Assembly (NCBI GenBank): GCA_036023115.1
Contig: JAYKKT010000089.1
Location: 13,717,001 to 13,781,000 of the forward strand
From: Brasenia schreberi
Taxonomy: Eukaryota > Streptophyta > Magnoliopsida > Nymphaeales > Cabombaceae
DNA: 64,000 bases
Reading direction: 5' to 3'
Numbering within the stretch: position 1 is the stretch's first letter; each line of letters starts with the position of its first letter. The notes under the pieces were generated by a model, which had not been told where the DNA came from, ran no database searches, and was given only the letters and a program-made list of their open reading frames with translations. Positions 13,548-26,400 of this stretch are shown in pieces. Position numbers and translations under genes: made by a program.

Positions 13548-14297
13548 TTACATATCGAAGATCTTGATCCTGCACTTGGGCGTCCCGCCATTGCCCAGCT
13601 GCTTCATGGTGACCGGTCCGCACGAGACCAAGACGTGCACCCGGCCTGACTTTATCTTGCCCATGATTATCCCCACGCTTGTCCTCACCTCCATCGCTAG
13701 CGCTAGCTTCCCCGATGCCAACCCGCTTTTGAGCCCCTTCACGATGTCGTCGTCCACCGCTGCACCCTTTACCTCCGCATCGAAAGCCAGCACTGTCACG
13801 TTTCCTCTCTCCTGCACGAACCCGGGCACCGTGCTCTCCCCTAGCCTGACGACCTCCCCACCTGGTTCGGCCTCGGCTGCCACCAGGAACCGGGTCGGAC
13901 CATAGTTTAGCTCCACTTTCTCATTATTGTTGCTGGCCTTTACCTTGGCCGTTATGTCTGAGCTCACCTTCGCCCCATTCCGCCCGACGACCACATCAAG
14001 CTGCCTGATCTGCAGGGATTGAAGCTGGAAGTTCGGGAGGGCTGGTCGGTACCATAAGTATATTGCCGCAGAGAAGGCCAGAAGCGCAAGGCCTATGCAA
14101 AAGAGGAAGAGAAAGAGGAAGAGGAGGCAGCAGCAGCAACATCGGCAACACCCACATCGGCGACGCTTCTCGCGGAAGGCCGGAGGGAGTGGTGCGGGCT
14201 TGCGATAAGGGGACTGACCAGCAGGCCCGGACGTTGCCGTATTCGGGTCCTTGTACCCAGGGGGCTTTTGAAGTGGTGGCTGCGTCCAGTCCTCCAT
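13548..14297 (-). CDS. LEA_2 / NDR1-HIN1-like (NHL) membrane protein
   Basis: A single open frame of 249 codons. Residues 1-46 are a proline-rich cytosolic head ending in basic residues. Residues 47-57 are very cysteine-rich (CGCCRCCCCC) and could be S-acylated. About 57-82 is a leucine/phenylalanine-rich membrane segment. The rest is an extracytosolic LEA_2-type beta domain, with an NVT N-glycosylation sequon after VQERG. This layout (Pro-rich head, Cys-rich edge, one TM, LEA_2) is typical of NHL/LEA hydroxyproline-rich glycoproteins at the plasma membrane; some members act in defence or transport, but the role of this one is unknown. High GC sets it apart from its surroundings. The frame stops right after KIFDM, at a GTAAGT that is a good splice donor, so a short further exon is possible. 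Confidence 0.85.
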   Translation of the reverse strand: MEDWTQPPLQKPPGYKDPNTATSGPAGQSPYRKPAPLPPAFREKRRRCGCCRCCCCCLLFLFLFLFCIGLALLAFSAAIYLWYRPALPNFQLQSLQIRQLDVVVGRNGAKVSSDITAKVKASNNNEKVELNYGPTRFLVAAEAEPGGEVVRLGESTVPGFVQERGNVTVLAFDAEVKGAAVDDDIVKGLKSGLASGKLALAMEVRTSVGIIMGKIKSGRVHVLVSCGPVTMKQLGNGGTPKCRIKIFDM

Positions 14298-14979
14298 GCA
14301 GCCTGCATGGCATTGCCAATATAGTTGTTGTAGGTTTGGATGATCAGTAAATCATGTCACACAAAATGGATGCATGCAAATATGACAAGCTTTGAGAAAG
14401 ATACTTATATAATAGAACACAAAGATTACGGATCGTTTGGCTTGATATGAAAAACACGAACATCTCCGAAACACGAAATTGCCACCCCACTAGCATGAGA
14501 CATCCAATAGCTGTTGTATCACCATAAAAGAAGCTTTTTCCTTATTTTATCTTTAAATCTTAAGCCCTTTAAGACTGAATAACAGTGCCTGGCTAGAAAT
14601 TAAATTTTTCAGGGTGAGGCAGAAAGGCAGCGAAAATATTTAAGTTATACACGGAAAACTGTGTGTTACAGATCCAACCTTTGATATGATTTTATGTTAA
14701 TTTTTCAGTTTCGTATGGGTGGGCCACTCCCCCCACCTCGGCTCAATATAGATCTGCCGCAAGGGAGCGACAAGGTTTAAAAGAAAAATTACGAAAGATA
14801 TGAATGCCTAATGAAAAAGGAAGAAGTTCATGCAATCAGAGGACTTTCTTACCTTCAAGAAAGGGATGATCAGCTTGTTGTTGGTGCGTCGTGCTGTTGG
14901 AAGGGACTGATGAGAGAGGGAAGGAAGGAAGGCCTCTGTGTGCCGAGACAGCATGGTCTTCGGTGAGAGGTCATTTGTG

Positions 14980-14981
<2 letters not shown>

Positions 14982-15036
<55 letters not shown>
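14982..15036. repeat. (GA)n microsatellite
   Basis: About 27 GA units, 0.7 kb upstream of the LEA_2 start. GA/CT tracts are common in plant core promoters and leaders. Confidence 0.95.
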
Positions 15037-15039
<3 letters not shown>

Positions 15040-15253
15040 GGGTTGCTATTAATTGGATTACTAATATTAGAGAGAGAGGGAGAGATAATTGGGTCGCTAA
15101 TATTAGAGTGGAGGAGGAGATTTATTCTTTCCATCATCCACAAAACATTTTGCAACGCTCGTTCTAGTTGTTTCCTGCCTGCCAACCTGGTTATCTGTTT
15201 TCTCCATTGGTGTGGCTGTCTATACAAAGCAAGGAGCAAGATTTAGGAGACAC

Positions 15254-15256
<3 letters not shown>

Positions 15257-15284
<28 letters not shown>
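15257..15284. repeat. (TC)n microsatellite
   Basis: Fourteen TC units, on the opposite strand sense to the GA tract 220 bp away. The two tracts could pair as an inverted repeat. Confidence 0.95.
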
Positions 15285-15287
<3 letters not shown>

Positions 15288-18200
15288 ACCATGCTCCAGT
15301 TCAGTTCTGTTTCACGTCCTAAATGACTATTGACGTTGCAATATAGCCATTCTGTGTTAAAACCTGTCCACTTCGTTCATGACACCGGTTGGAATCTTAG
15401 CTTGCCCCATATGAAACAGTGGTAACCTGGAGATGATCGCTTACTTCGCTAAAGTGATACAACAAGCAAGAGATTGAGACTGCCATCTTGACAACTTCTC
15501 TTGTACATGTTTTATAGTATGTTGGGATTAATTCCTAGCCTTAGGATTGTTTAAGTCCATACATAGACATTTAAGACGAAGAACCTTATTCTTTGAAATA
15601 TTAAGACAAGGGGAGGTTTCATGTAAACCTCTTTTTTTAGCCATCCATTTAAAAAAACATCCATTTGAAAAATATTCTAGTTTTTAATTATAATAAGAGC
15701 AATAAGTCTTGACAATTATCATTTTAGTTACTGAAACAAAGGTTTCCTCGTAGTCGATACCATATTGTTGAGTATCCTTTGACCACTAGCCTAACTTTGT
15801 ATAATTCTAGGGTACCATTATTATTGGTCTTTATTTTGTATACCCATCTACACCCTATTGGCTTCTTGGTTTCAGGACATGTTACAATTTCTCATGTTTG
15901 TGCTTTATGTTTTGAATAAAAGTTAATAAAGCTCTATGTCTTGGATAAAAGGTTTCATAAGAAATGAATCTATCGAGATCTAGAATTCTTATTGAATTTT
16001 TTTCAAGTAGATTCAATAGTTTACAGAGCTCTCCTAATGTAATGTCTTTTAAAAGGAGTTAAAATGTACTAAGAAGATATTGATTCGTTATGTTGACTTT
16101 CTATGTTTTCTTTTGGATTACTTAGGATATCACTCAAAAAGGAATATCTAGTTTCATAAATGGAATTAGTAGCTTGATATTAAAATACAAATTTATTTTC
16201 AAAGAATTTAACATTGATTGATACATGGAGCTTGTCGTTCTTATGATCATAACATATATAACATTTTTTCTTTATATCATACCTCAAGAACACACATTCA
16301 ATTGTGCACGGAGATAGTTTATCTTCTTTGTTTATAAATACAAAGCTTTTATACTCAAATACTCTTAATCTAAAATAGTTAGGTGTAAGTTTAAAAAGTT
16401 TTTTAATAGGAGAAATATTTTGTGATACTTATGAAGGTATGCGATTTATTAGATAGACTGAAGTCATAATGGCTTCTGCCTAAATATTTTTAGGAACTCC
16501 ACTAGATACTAACAAGGTTCTAGGGTTTCTATAACGTGACAATGCTTTGTTCGATAATATCATTTTGTTAGGAGTTTTAGTACAAGATGTTTGGTGAAGA
16601 ATCTTATGGTTTTCAAGATACCTTTTAAACTCGTTTGATACAAATTCTCCTCCTAAATCAGACCTAAATACCTTGATTTTAGAGTCTAATTGATTCTTAA
16701 AAAGTTATGAAATGTGACCATTTTTGAAAATATCAGATTTTGCCTTACCCATGTATATATAGTAAAATTATCAATAAAGATGACATAATATGAGACACCT
16801 CCTTTTATCATAATGGGTGTGGAACCCGAAACATCCGAGTATATAATTTCAAAATGTTTTCTTATAACATTTGTCTTGTTTGAAAATTGAAATGTTGGAT
16901 TTTGCCAAGAACATCGTCTTTGCAAGAGAAATTCTCAATAATTTTTTTATTCCAATGGGACATTGAAACAAATTTTGAACATTTAAATGGCCAAGTCTTT
17001 TGTGCCATAATTATATATCATTTGAAAAAATATTTAAATTTTCAATATTACTCATATAATCTACTACATAGAGTCCTCCTTCTCTATGGCTACATCCAAT
17101 CACCTTTTTCGAAAGATGTTTATGTACAATACATCCCATAGATGAGAAGGTTATAACACCACTATTATTCAATATTTGAGATACCAAAAGTAAATTTAAA
17201 TTTAATTTTGGAACAAAACTAATTTTTGGAATTGAAAAGTCTTTATTTTAAAGGTCCCCTATTTTGTCAACCTTTAGTTTAGTTTCATCGATGGTAAACA
17301 CACATGATAAAGGTTTTTTTATACATGAATTCAAAAGTTTTTCATTGTAAGTCATATGAAATAAAACACTCGAATCAAGTAACCAAAGAGTCATACCTTG
17401 AGTGTCATGGGTGGAATACTACACCAATGATTGCCTTCTCCTTCAATTGTGTATCAAGAAGTTTTATTTTTTGGAATTTGTATCAATGATTTAGGCATAA
17501 TATGTCCGACCTTATTACAAAAGTAGCAAATAACTTCTCTCTTTGTCTCACTTGATCCTTCGATCTTAAAATGTGAAGGTTGATATATCTTAATGTGTGC
17601 TCTGGGCCTTGATGCGACTAAGGTAAAATCTTTTTGAAACCTAGCTTCAATAAACCTTATTTTCACCATTTGGAGGTCGGTAAAAAACTTTTCTTTAGTG
17701 AGGAAGGGTTTACGATATATAGGAAAGAATCTTACCCCTTCGAATTCTTCTCTAAGACTTCTAAAAAATTGATATATGAAGTCTTCATTTTCTTCACATT
17801 GTCTTTTACTAAGACATTGTGTACACTTTTTATATTTATTTAATTGATTCCAAATATTAGATACTCACTATAGAACTCATTCGCACTTTTGTCTCCTTGT
17901 CTTAGTGATAACATTTTATCATCTCATGTGCCACACCACTATGAATATGAGATTTTTTCAAGTATTCTCAAGCTTATTTTGTATTGGTAAAGTCGGCAAA
18001 GGTGTTTCTAATGTAATCATTTACATTGTTCATAAAAACCTATAAGATCGTTATATGACCTCTTTTAAACTCCTCTTTTTATTCAAAAGTGACATTTATA
18101 GAAGGTTTCATCTTCAATCCATTCACATAGCCTACAAATTTTTGAAATATAAATAGTTTTCCAATAATTTGACTCATGTTTTATAGTTAGGAGTTAATAA

Positions 18201-18365
18201 AAAATTGAAATCCTTTTTTTCAATCTTAAGGAGTACATGCTTTAAAGGAGTGAACTTAATTAGATAAATGCTTAAAAAAATATCGTTAATCTCCAAGTTC
18301 CTTGAATAGAGACTTCTAGACTTTGGCATACTTTCCAAGGCATTGACTTTATAACCATGAAGAGC

Positions 18366-18382
18366 ATATAGGTTCTGATACC
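18366..18382 (-). other. Primer binding site (tRNA-iMet) of copia element 3
   Basis: On the minus strand, TGGTATCAGAACC directly follows an LTR ending in ATTACA. It is the usual iMet primer site of plant copia elements. Confidence 0.8.
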
Positions 18383-18749
18383 ATGTAATGAAGATGATAC
18401 TTCAATATATTGAATGGAGCAACAAATATCCAATACACGTATATAATAATCGTGGGTCACTAGAGGATGACTATGAAAAGCCTTAGAAAATGCTAGAATA
18501 ATAGCAAATACACTAACAATAGCAAATACACTCAAAAGAATATATATAAATTGCTCAAGCAAGCTTAACATTCATTATGTACAAAGTAAGTATGTATAGA
18601 GTGGAGAAGAGAGAAAAAAGAGAGAGTAGTAGTAGGCAGCTAGCAACATTCAGTTGTTGTTACTGAAACTAGCTATTGGGCAGAGCCCAAAAGTAATCAT
18701 TGGGCCCCTAGTAGCCTTGGTAACCGAGTGGGCCTAGTGCTTGATTACA
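18383..18749 (-). repeat. 5' LTR of copia element 3
   Basis: On the minus strand the LTR starts TGTAAT and ends ATTACA, giving short terminal inverted repeats, and it abuts the primer site. Its length is 367 bp. It contains a GA-rich stretch and TATATAAATT. No partner LTR is found in the window. Confidence 0.7.
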
Positions 18750-18850
18750 TATATACACGCTTTATAATGAGAAAAATATAATAAGATATATAGATAAATA
18801 CATGTATTTTAACATATTTCAATTATTGACTTACTGCTTGTTTTTTCAGT

Positions 18851-20141
18851 ACAACAACTAGCAAGCCTTTTCCCATACTAGACAGAGTGTTATATACAAT
18901 TTTTTTTCATAGAGCTCGATCATGTGCCATGGTAATAGTTTACTCGGTATAAGATATATCATTCTTTATTGTTTCCTTCCAACACTTTTGTGGTCTTTTT
19001 ATTCCCTTTTTAACACTTTCATCATCTAGTTTCTCATGCCTTGACAAGAGAGCTTCCTTTGGTCGTCTTTCCATATATTCAAACCATCTTAAATGGTTTT
19101 TCATCATTTTATCATCTCTTGGTGCCACTCCCAATTTGTTCCTAATAACCTTGTTGCATATACGATCTTTCTTTTGTATGACAACATCCATTTCAACATC
19201 TTCATATTTGTCATACACTCTTATATAATGACACCTAAATGTAATAACTATAGACTTTGCAATATCAAATTCAACTAGTTGATCTTATCAAACACTAATA
19301 GGCCTGTGAAAACATGGTCATAATACCCATGTTTGGTATTGGTACCATATTTTATCCTTCGTGATGTGGAGAGCCAAGAGAATCATTCCTATCCATGTTC
19401 CTTCAAAAATATGTAATGAAGGATCTTATTATTATATTATACTCTAGTTTCTAACATAATCTCACGTTTGAAACCATAAATAGAACATTTATAATAAAGT
19501 ATATACCTTTACAAGTGAAAGATCCCAAATTAATAGCAGAAAGAGCACAAGGGGAACTGAACCATGGTGGAAGCTTGTATCTTGATGACAGTAGTGCAAC
19601 ATCTCTCAAGCTCATGTTGCAACTTATTACAATATGTGATTCTATGAAGTTATTTTAAAGAATATTTGTTACTTGTTCAATGATGAAAGTTACTATAATT
19701 TGAATTAATATTAAATGGATGAATGTTTACCAAAATTTTGATTTATAAGAATTGTTTAGAATTGTTCTTGATTTTTGTTATTTTTATGATTTTTCTCTAT
19801 TTTTATGTTTTTAAAATTTTACAATACAATACGACATGATATACTTGTCTCATAGAGAAAAATTGTACACGTTACGATACAGATAGCATGAAATATTTTC
19901 TCTCAATTGATTCACTATATTCGTTGATGTAGAGGGCCTTGCTTACTTTTCACTGTGTTTGGATTCTTCGGTGCGTCAATAAAAGGAGATGCCCAATGAG
20001 AAAACTCATAATGCCTAGAATCCATTGTAGATAAATTTGATAAAGTACTATGTTGGCTGTTGGAAGCCTAACACACCTTCCTTTATTTGGGCTTTCAACT
20101 GGCCATGCAAGGGTGATCCCTTACATGAAGAGTAGTTGCAT
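18851..20141 (-). mobile_element. RTE-clade LINE copy with both ends but a foreign middle
   Basis: Flanked by a perfect 14-bp target duplication CTTGTTTTTTCAGT (18837-18850 and 20142-20155). The left part (18851-19225) is the 3' end of a minus-strand RTE, whose maturase-like C-terminal reading ([13 protein letters not shown]) lies at 18940-19218. The right part (about 19905-20141) is the RTE 5' end (compare 36840-37061). The ~680 bp between them do not resemble the other RTE copies. The endonuclease and RT domains are missing. It lies 0.3 kb upstream of the first RRP41-like exon seen. Confidence 0.8.
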
Positions 20142-20431
20142 CTTGTTTTTTCAGTGAATTATTTTCTTACATCCTATTTTACAATTAGTGATTCTCTTCT
20201 TAGAAAACTGACATCATTATGCTTTAAAATATACTTTGTACAATTCTGTTGTAACCCTACCAACAAATGCTAAGAAACTTAGCCTGTATGTTACTCATTT
20301 AATTTGTAGTTTATGTAAAGTGTCATGCATGATAAGATTAAGTTTGCTGAATCATTTATTTATCAAAAAGAAAAAAATAAGCTTCCCAAACGCTGATCAG
20401 TGAGATCTTCGTATTTTCTTTTTGAGAGTAG

Positions 20432-23400
20432 GTTCAAAATAGAAGCCAGCAGATCAATGGCCAGGCTCTTGTAAGTTTCTTCTAAATGGTTAGATTTCAT
20501 TTTTGAGTGTTTTATGCATCTCATCTTTGAATTCCCATCTTACATGCAGGTTCATTGTCAGTATAGCATGGATAACTTTAGCATTGCGGACCGCATGATG
20601 AAACCAAAAGGTGACAGGTAGTTGTTATGTTAACTGTAAGTGTCTTATATTGATAGGAGTGCTTTAACAATACATACGACTAATCTTTTTGTTGTGGCAG
20701 GCGGTCAACAGAAATTTCTTTAGTTATACGCCAGACAATGGAAGCATGTATACTAACACATCTAAGGCCCTGTTCTCACATTGTGTCGATTTGTTAGTAA
20801 GGTTATCAGTTTTTCTTTTAGTGTCATTTCCTGACTTTTTTTGCTGCATTATGTGTCCCTGTGGCAGATTGATATATTTGTTCAGGTTCTTCAAGCTGAT
20901 GAAGGTAAAGTTGCATGTATGTAGCATATTAAATACAAAAATTCTTAGAAAAACCTTAGTGTTGTTTAAGATGACAGTCTTTTATTCTCTTTAGGAACCA
21001 GGTTTGCTTGCATCAATGCTGCGACATTGGCACTTGCAGATGTAGGGATCCCAATGCATGATCTAATCACTTCGTGCAGTGCTAGGTATCTCAATAGCAC
21101 TCCTCTGCTTGGTATGTATCTTTCCTTCTTGCTTATCCGTGGAGATTATGTTTTCATGTTTGGAGTAAGCTTTTCACATTGTGCTTTTTGCCTTCCACTA
21201 GATTTGAACTATATAGAAGATAGTGCTGGCGGCCATAATGTCACTGTAGGAATACTAACAAAGCTTGACAAAGTGACACTTCTTCAGGTCTTCTACCAAC
21301 CAAGATTCTTCTTTTAATTTCATGTAGATTTTGAGTGACCATCAGATATCATCTTACTATGGAAGTTTTTAATTCTATCCATAGTCCCTTTCAAAAGGTT
21401 AATCGGAAGGGAGGGAGAGGCTTATATTGGCTAACGTCTAGATTTTGTAGTCCTTGCTTTTGACTTTGCTAATTTATATTTCATATTCATGTTACTTCTG
21501 TTGTTTATATCTCAGATGGATGTGAAACTACCCTTGGACATATTTGAAAATGTCATGGAACTAGCAATTGCAGGTTGCAAGGAGATGGCCAATTATATTC
21601 GAGAAGTATGTAATGCTCCCAAGTCCCATGTACGATTGGATGTGGAGTTTTGATGTGATTCAGAATTGTATTACACATCCCAATTATTTACGCTATCTGC
21701 CTATAACAAACAATGCACAAAGTGAAGGAATCCATTAATGTACGGCCATTGTTCCCTTCAACGTTCTCACTGGGTTTCTACAAGAGCTCTTAACTACTTC
21801 CAGTTGTGCAACAGATGATCTCTGTGTGTTGAAGACGAAGAGCAGAAGGTGCAGAATCAGGTATGTTTTTCCGGTTTCCCACCGCTGGTTTTTGAAGGAG
21901 GTTTCTATTGTTTTTCTTTGTTTCATTGTGTGTGTATACTTTTGTACACTACTATGTATTTATAGAGTAGCGCCTGACTCCTCCTCCTAGATATCATGGC
22001 TAGGCTTTTCATTCTGGAGACCTTATGCAACTGTTACAAAACTTCTCCATAACAGTCTAGCTATTACGGATTTGTTCTATAACCACCTTCATGAGAAACG
22101 GCTAGATGGTTGATCTAGCCATTTTCGTGAGTGAAACTGTCAAGAATGACTAGTTTTTTTACTTAATATCTCTCACTTGGCCATTCGTGCTACATGATCT
22201 AACATACTGATTTTCCTCCCACTTTTATGGGGTTTCCCTAGTCATGCCATTCTATGATTGTAGTTGCAACCGTTACTTGGTTTTTTACCTACATAACATA
22301 TCTTGAGTTGGCATGTATGAGATAAATATTTTCTTTCTCTTAACCATATCATGAACATAGTAGTATTTAACCATTATATGCTTGCTTTTGGAGTTGTGAG
22401 TTTCACTGTTGATTAGAGTAATTGTTGTATTGTTGTTACAGTAAATGACAACTGACTTGTCAGCTATATCTAGCTTCAAATTATGTTTGAAGTGGCTTAT
22501 CCAAACAACAATTGTTGCAGCTATACAACAAGTCACATACTCAACTTCCTGTGTATGAAACGCTACACAACATTGTTTCTTACATGCCCAAGAAACCGCT
22601 TCATTTATCTTAAGGTTAATTTGTTATCATCGTTGCTCCTTCAAAGTCAGCATTTGAGTATCCTACAACTTTTAGTTCATTTACTTGAAAACATAATTTT
22701 AAGTCTTTTATTCCTTTAAGATATCTTAGAATCATTTTGACAGCTATTCAATATTGTCATCTAGGATTAGTTTGATATCTGCTCATAAGACCAACAACAA
22801 AGCTGATATGAGGTCTTCTACATAATATAGCATACATCAAGCTACCCACAACTTATGCATAAGGAACATTAGGCTTATCATCTATTTCACTGAAACAATC
22901 AACCTTGCTTAGTTTTACCCCTTTCGCAATGGGTGAAGATGCAGACTTGCATTCACTTATTTTAAATTTTTTAAAGATATAATCAATATCTCTCTCTTGA
23001 CTTAGGAATACAAGTTTAGATTCTCTATCTCGAGGAATCTTTATACCCAGGATATAAGATGCTTCCCCCATATCCTTCATTTCAAACCTTGAGTTTAACT
23101 ATGACTTGGTTTTAACAATCATCTCATTATCATTCCCAGTCAACAATATATCATCTACATGTAATGATAAGATGATAAAGTGGCTCCCACTATTCCAAAC
23201 ATATACACAGTGATCAAACTGATTTGCCACAAACCCAAGTTCAATAATGGTATTTTGAAAAGTCAAATACCATTGACGAGGTGATTATTTAAGGCAATAT
23301 AGGGATTTTTTCAACCTATACACTTTATTCTTTTAGCCTTCAACTTCGTATCCTTCGGACTGTTGCATATATATGATTTCATCTAAATCTCTATTTAGAA

Positions 23401-26400
23401 AAATAATTTTTATATCTAACTGATATAAATCCAAATCATAATATGATGATATCACTAGGTTATTCTTATAGATACAAATTTCACAATAGAGGAATATGTC
23501 TCAGAATAATCTATCACCTCGTTTTGCGAGAATCTTTTTGCAACCAATCTCTCTTTAAGCTTGTCGATTGATCCATCGACTTTATATTTCTTTTTTAGAA
23601 CCCAGTTGCAATCTATAGCTTTTATTTCTTTTAGAAAATCATACAACTCACAGACTTGGTTTTCTCAATGGATTCAATTTCCTCTTTCATGGTCTTCTAT
23701 CAGTCTATTGATTCAAATGAGTCAATAGCCTGCCGATAAGTCAAGTTATCAGTCAGTTCATCTAAATCTATTGAATTGCATATTTCTTGAGTAAGATAAG
23801 TGTGATAATATTTAAGTATGATGGTACGACCCTAGGCCTTTTATATCCACTTAAAGTTTTGATTGATTTAGAAAGAACTTTTATGGGTTCAAATAATGAT
23901 TGATCTAGATCTACTAGATTGTCAACATACTCATTATTATTCTCAAGGATGTAATTCTTAGTGCCTTCTAAGAATTCAACATCTTTGCTCTCTATCAGTC
24001 CATGATTTTTATGATAAAAATGATATCCCTTTAAGCCTTTAGGTTATCCGATGAATATATATCTCAAGGACCTACTGTTTAGCTTGTCTCTAGACTAATC
24101 AAGGATCTTCAATGAGCAATAAATCCCCACCTCCTAAGATGACCTAGGTTGGGTTTTCTTCCAAACACATTTCATATGGTATAGCGAATACAACTTTATA
24201 TGGTACTCTATTGAGTATGTACACAGTTATACTTACTGATTCTCCTCAAAATATCATTCGTATAGAGAATTAACATTTACCTAATCATATTTAGTAATGT
24301 TTTATTATATCTTTCAACTATACAATTTTATTGAGGTATCCTAGGTATTGTATTTTGCTTCAAAATACCAAAGTCTTTACAGAGTTCTAGAAATTCTGCA
24401 AAGGTGTACTCACCATCTCTATCTGATATCAAGACTTTGATTGTATGTCCTAGTTGATTTTCAACTTCCTCCTTATATTTTTTGAAGTGTCTCACATTTA
24501 TGTATTAAGATATATATATATGTATGTATATCTCTAGTAATCATCGATAAAGGTTATAAAATAGACCTTTTCTCTAAAGCGTTTACATAAATTAGTATGA
24601 ACAACTTTCAATAGGGTTGTTGCCCTTGTTTCTTTGATAAAAAAAATTTCTTGTTATTTTTTCTTGTATACGGGCTTCACACTTGCCAAAAGTGTTTTCT
24701 TCAAATCTTGGTAATAAGTCAAAGTTGGATAATTTCTTCAACTTTTTCAGACTTATATGCCCTAGGCGTTTATATCATATATTTATATCAACATTAGATG
24801 CACAATTAATATAAGCAAAAGAACTTTCATTTTCATTGATATTCAATTTGAACAATCCATTTTCTATATCAATTTTTTTAGAGAAAAACACTCTCTCATG
24901 CTTTCCCACAGTCACTTTTTCACGAATAAACCTGACCTCAAAACCATTCTTTACGAAGGCAGAGACCAAAACCATATTGTGCCTTATAGTTGGCATAATC
25001 AATACATTAGGTAGTACAACCGGTGTGCCTTGTACATAAATTTTAAATAACTCAATTCTAAGAACATCTAAGAAAGTGTTATTTCCTATGTATACCCGAT
25101 GTTCTCTTGGTTTATATTCTTTTAGATCCATTATCCCTTCCTTGCTCTTTGAGATTTGTCTCGTCGCTCCTGAGTCAATCCACTAAACAATCATCGGACG
25201 GTTCATGTATAAACATTCTGATATCATGTAGATTATATCTTGCTTCTTCGACTGTTTGCATTGTGGGTTTTTTCACCATTTTCTTATTGCGACAATCCCT
25301 CTTGTAGTGTCTCATTTTTCCACAACTTAAACACTTGATCTGAGAAACGATTTCCTATAATTTCTTAGAAGGTTGACCGCCCTTTTTATTATTTTTGTCA
25401 AATCTTTTGTTTGGTTTTTTTTTATTAGATTTGGAGTTCATTTCTATTTTTATTCATGTGTTCTTGTTCAATTGCTAGTTTAAGGGACATAGGTTTGTTT
25501 GAGACCCTAGTTTAAGGGCAGTTATGACCATATTCTAGGATGAAAGAAGATTGTTCAATATTGTGGATATTTACATCGGTTCTGAGATGACTGATTTAAC
25601 TACAGCTAAATCTCTTGCCATTACTAGTATATGATTCACATGTTCTACTACATTGTCTTTTTCTTTTATCTTATAGGAGTTGTACTTTTATAGTAACAAT
25701 TGAACATGTAGTTTAGCTGTAGTGTCATATTTGACTGTTATTGAATCAAACAACTCTTTGGCGGTTTCATATTCTTCAAAGATACTAATCACATCATCCT
25801 CCATATATATTAACATGATAGTTGTTGCTATTGTATCATCTCTTAGAAATATTTTATATATTTCCTTTTACTTCTTTGTGGGGTCAAGAGGTGGTGAACA
25901 TATAGTTTCCTTTAATACATACTCTACACCTTCTAGTATAAGAGTAATGGGATTCTCCTCTAATACGTTTGAAAATTTAGACCATTTAGTTTTTTTGTTT
26001 TTACGAGTTCAGATACACATATTCTTGAGTTCATTTTTATGCATTTTGTAAAATTAACAATTAAACGGTCTAAAAGGAAAACATATACTGAGCAACAAGC
26101 AACACATAACAAATATTTAACTAACAAAATACATAATATCTAACTACTAAATTGAAAATAACTCATGATACTTAAAACCAATTTCATACAAATTTTAAGT
26201 ACCATTATTGAGTTTTTAATAACTTTATTCTAATATGTAATCAAACTAGGAACAAATCTGTAATTTTTCTCAAAAATGTCTACCACCGATAATCTCCACA
26301 AATAATAGGGGTAAACTAGTAATTTTACATATTTGTTTGGTTTTGTAATTTTTGAAAAACACTAGGGGCATAACAATAAACTTGGTATCCAGTTTTCTAT

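Larger units (their letters stand above)
14298..15639. other. Upstream region of the LEA_2 gene
   Basis: Non-coding. It contains the probable promoter and 5' leader of the minus-strand LEA_2 gene, a (GA)n tract at 14982-15036 and a (TC)n tract at 15257-15284. No TATA box can be assigned with confidence. Confidence 0.4.
15640..18749 (-). mobile_element. Ty1/copia retrotransposon 3, 3'-truncated
   Basis: Reading leftwards on the minus strand: a 5' LTR (18383-18749), an iMet primer site (18366-18382), a gag region with a zinc knuckle near 17510-17560 (CYFCNKVGH), an integrase part at 16686-16925 (FEIIYSDVSG and YYVIFIDNF) and the start of RT at about 15660-15900 (YEETF). The sequence stops being recognisable near 15640 and RT C-terminus, RNase H and 3' LTR are missing. 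Stops are numerous. The LTR differs from that of copia 1 and 2, so this is another family. Confidence 0.75.

Noticed and set aside
14063..14350. Plus-strand and alternative minus-strand frames over the LEA_2 gene
   Set aside because: They are opposite- or other-frame shadows of the GC-rich LEA_2 coding sequence.
14808..15246. 143- and 102-codon frames across the GA/CT tracts
   Set aside because: They are produced by the dinucleotide repeats (Ser-Leu or Arg-Glu runs).
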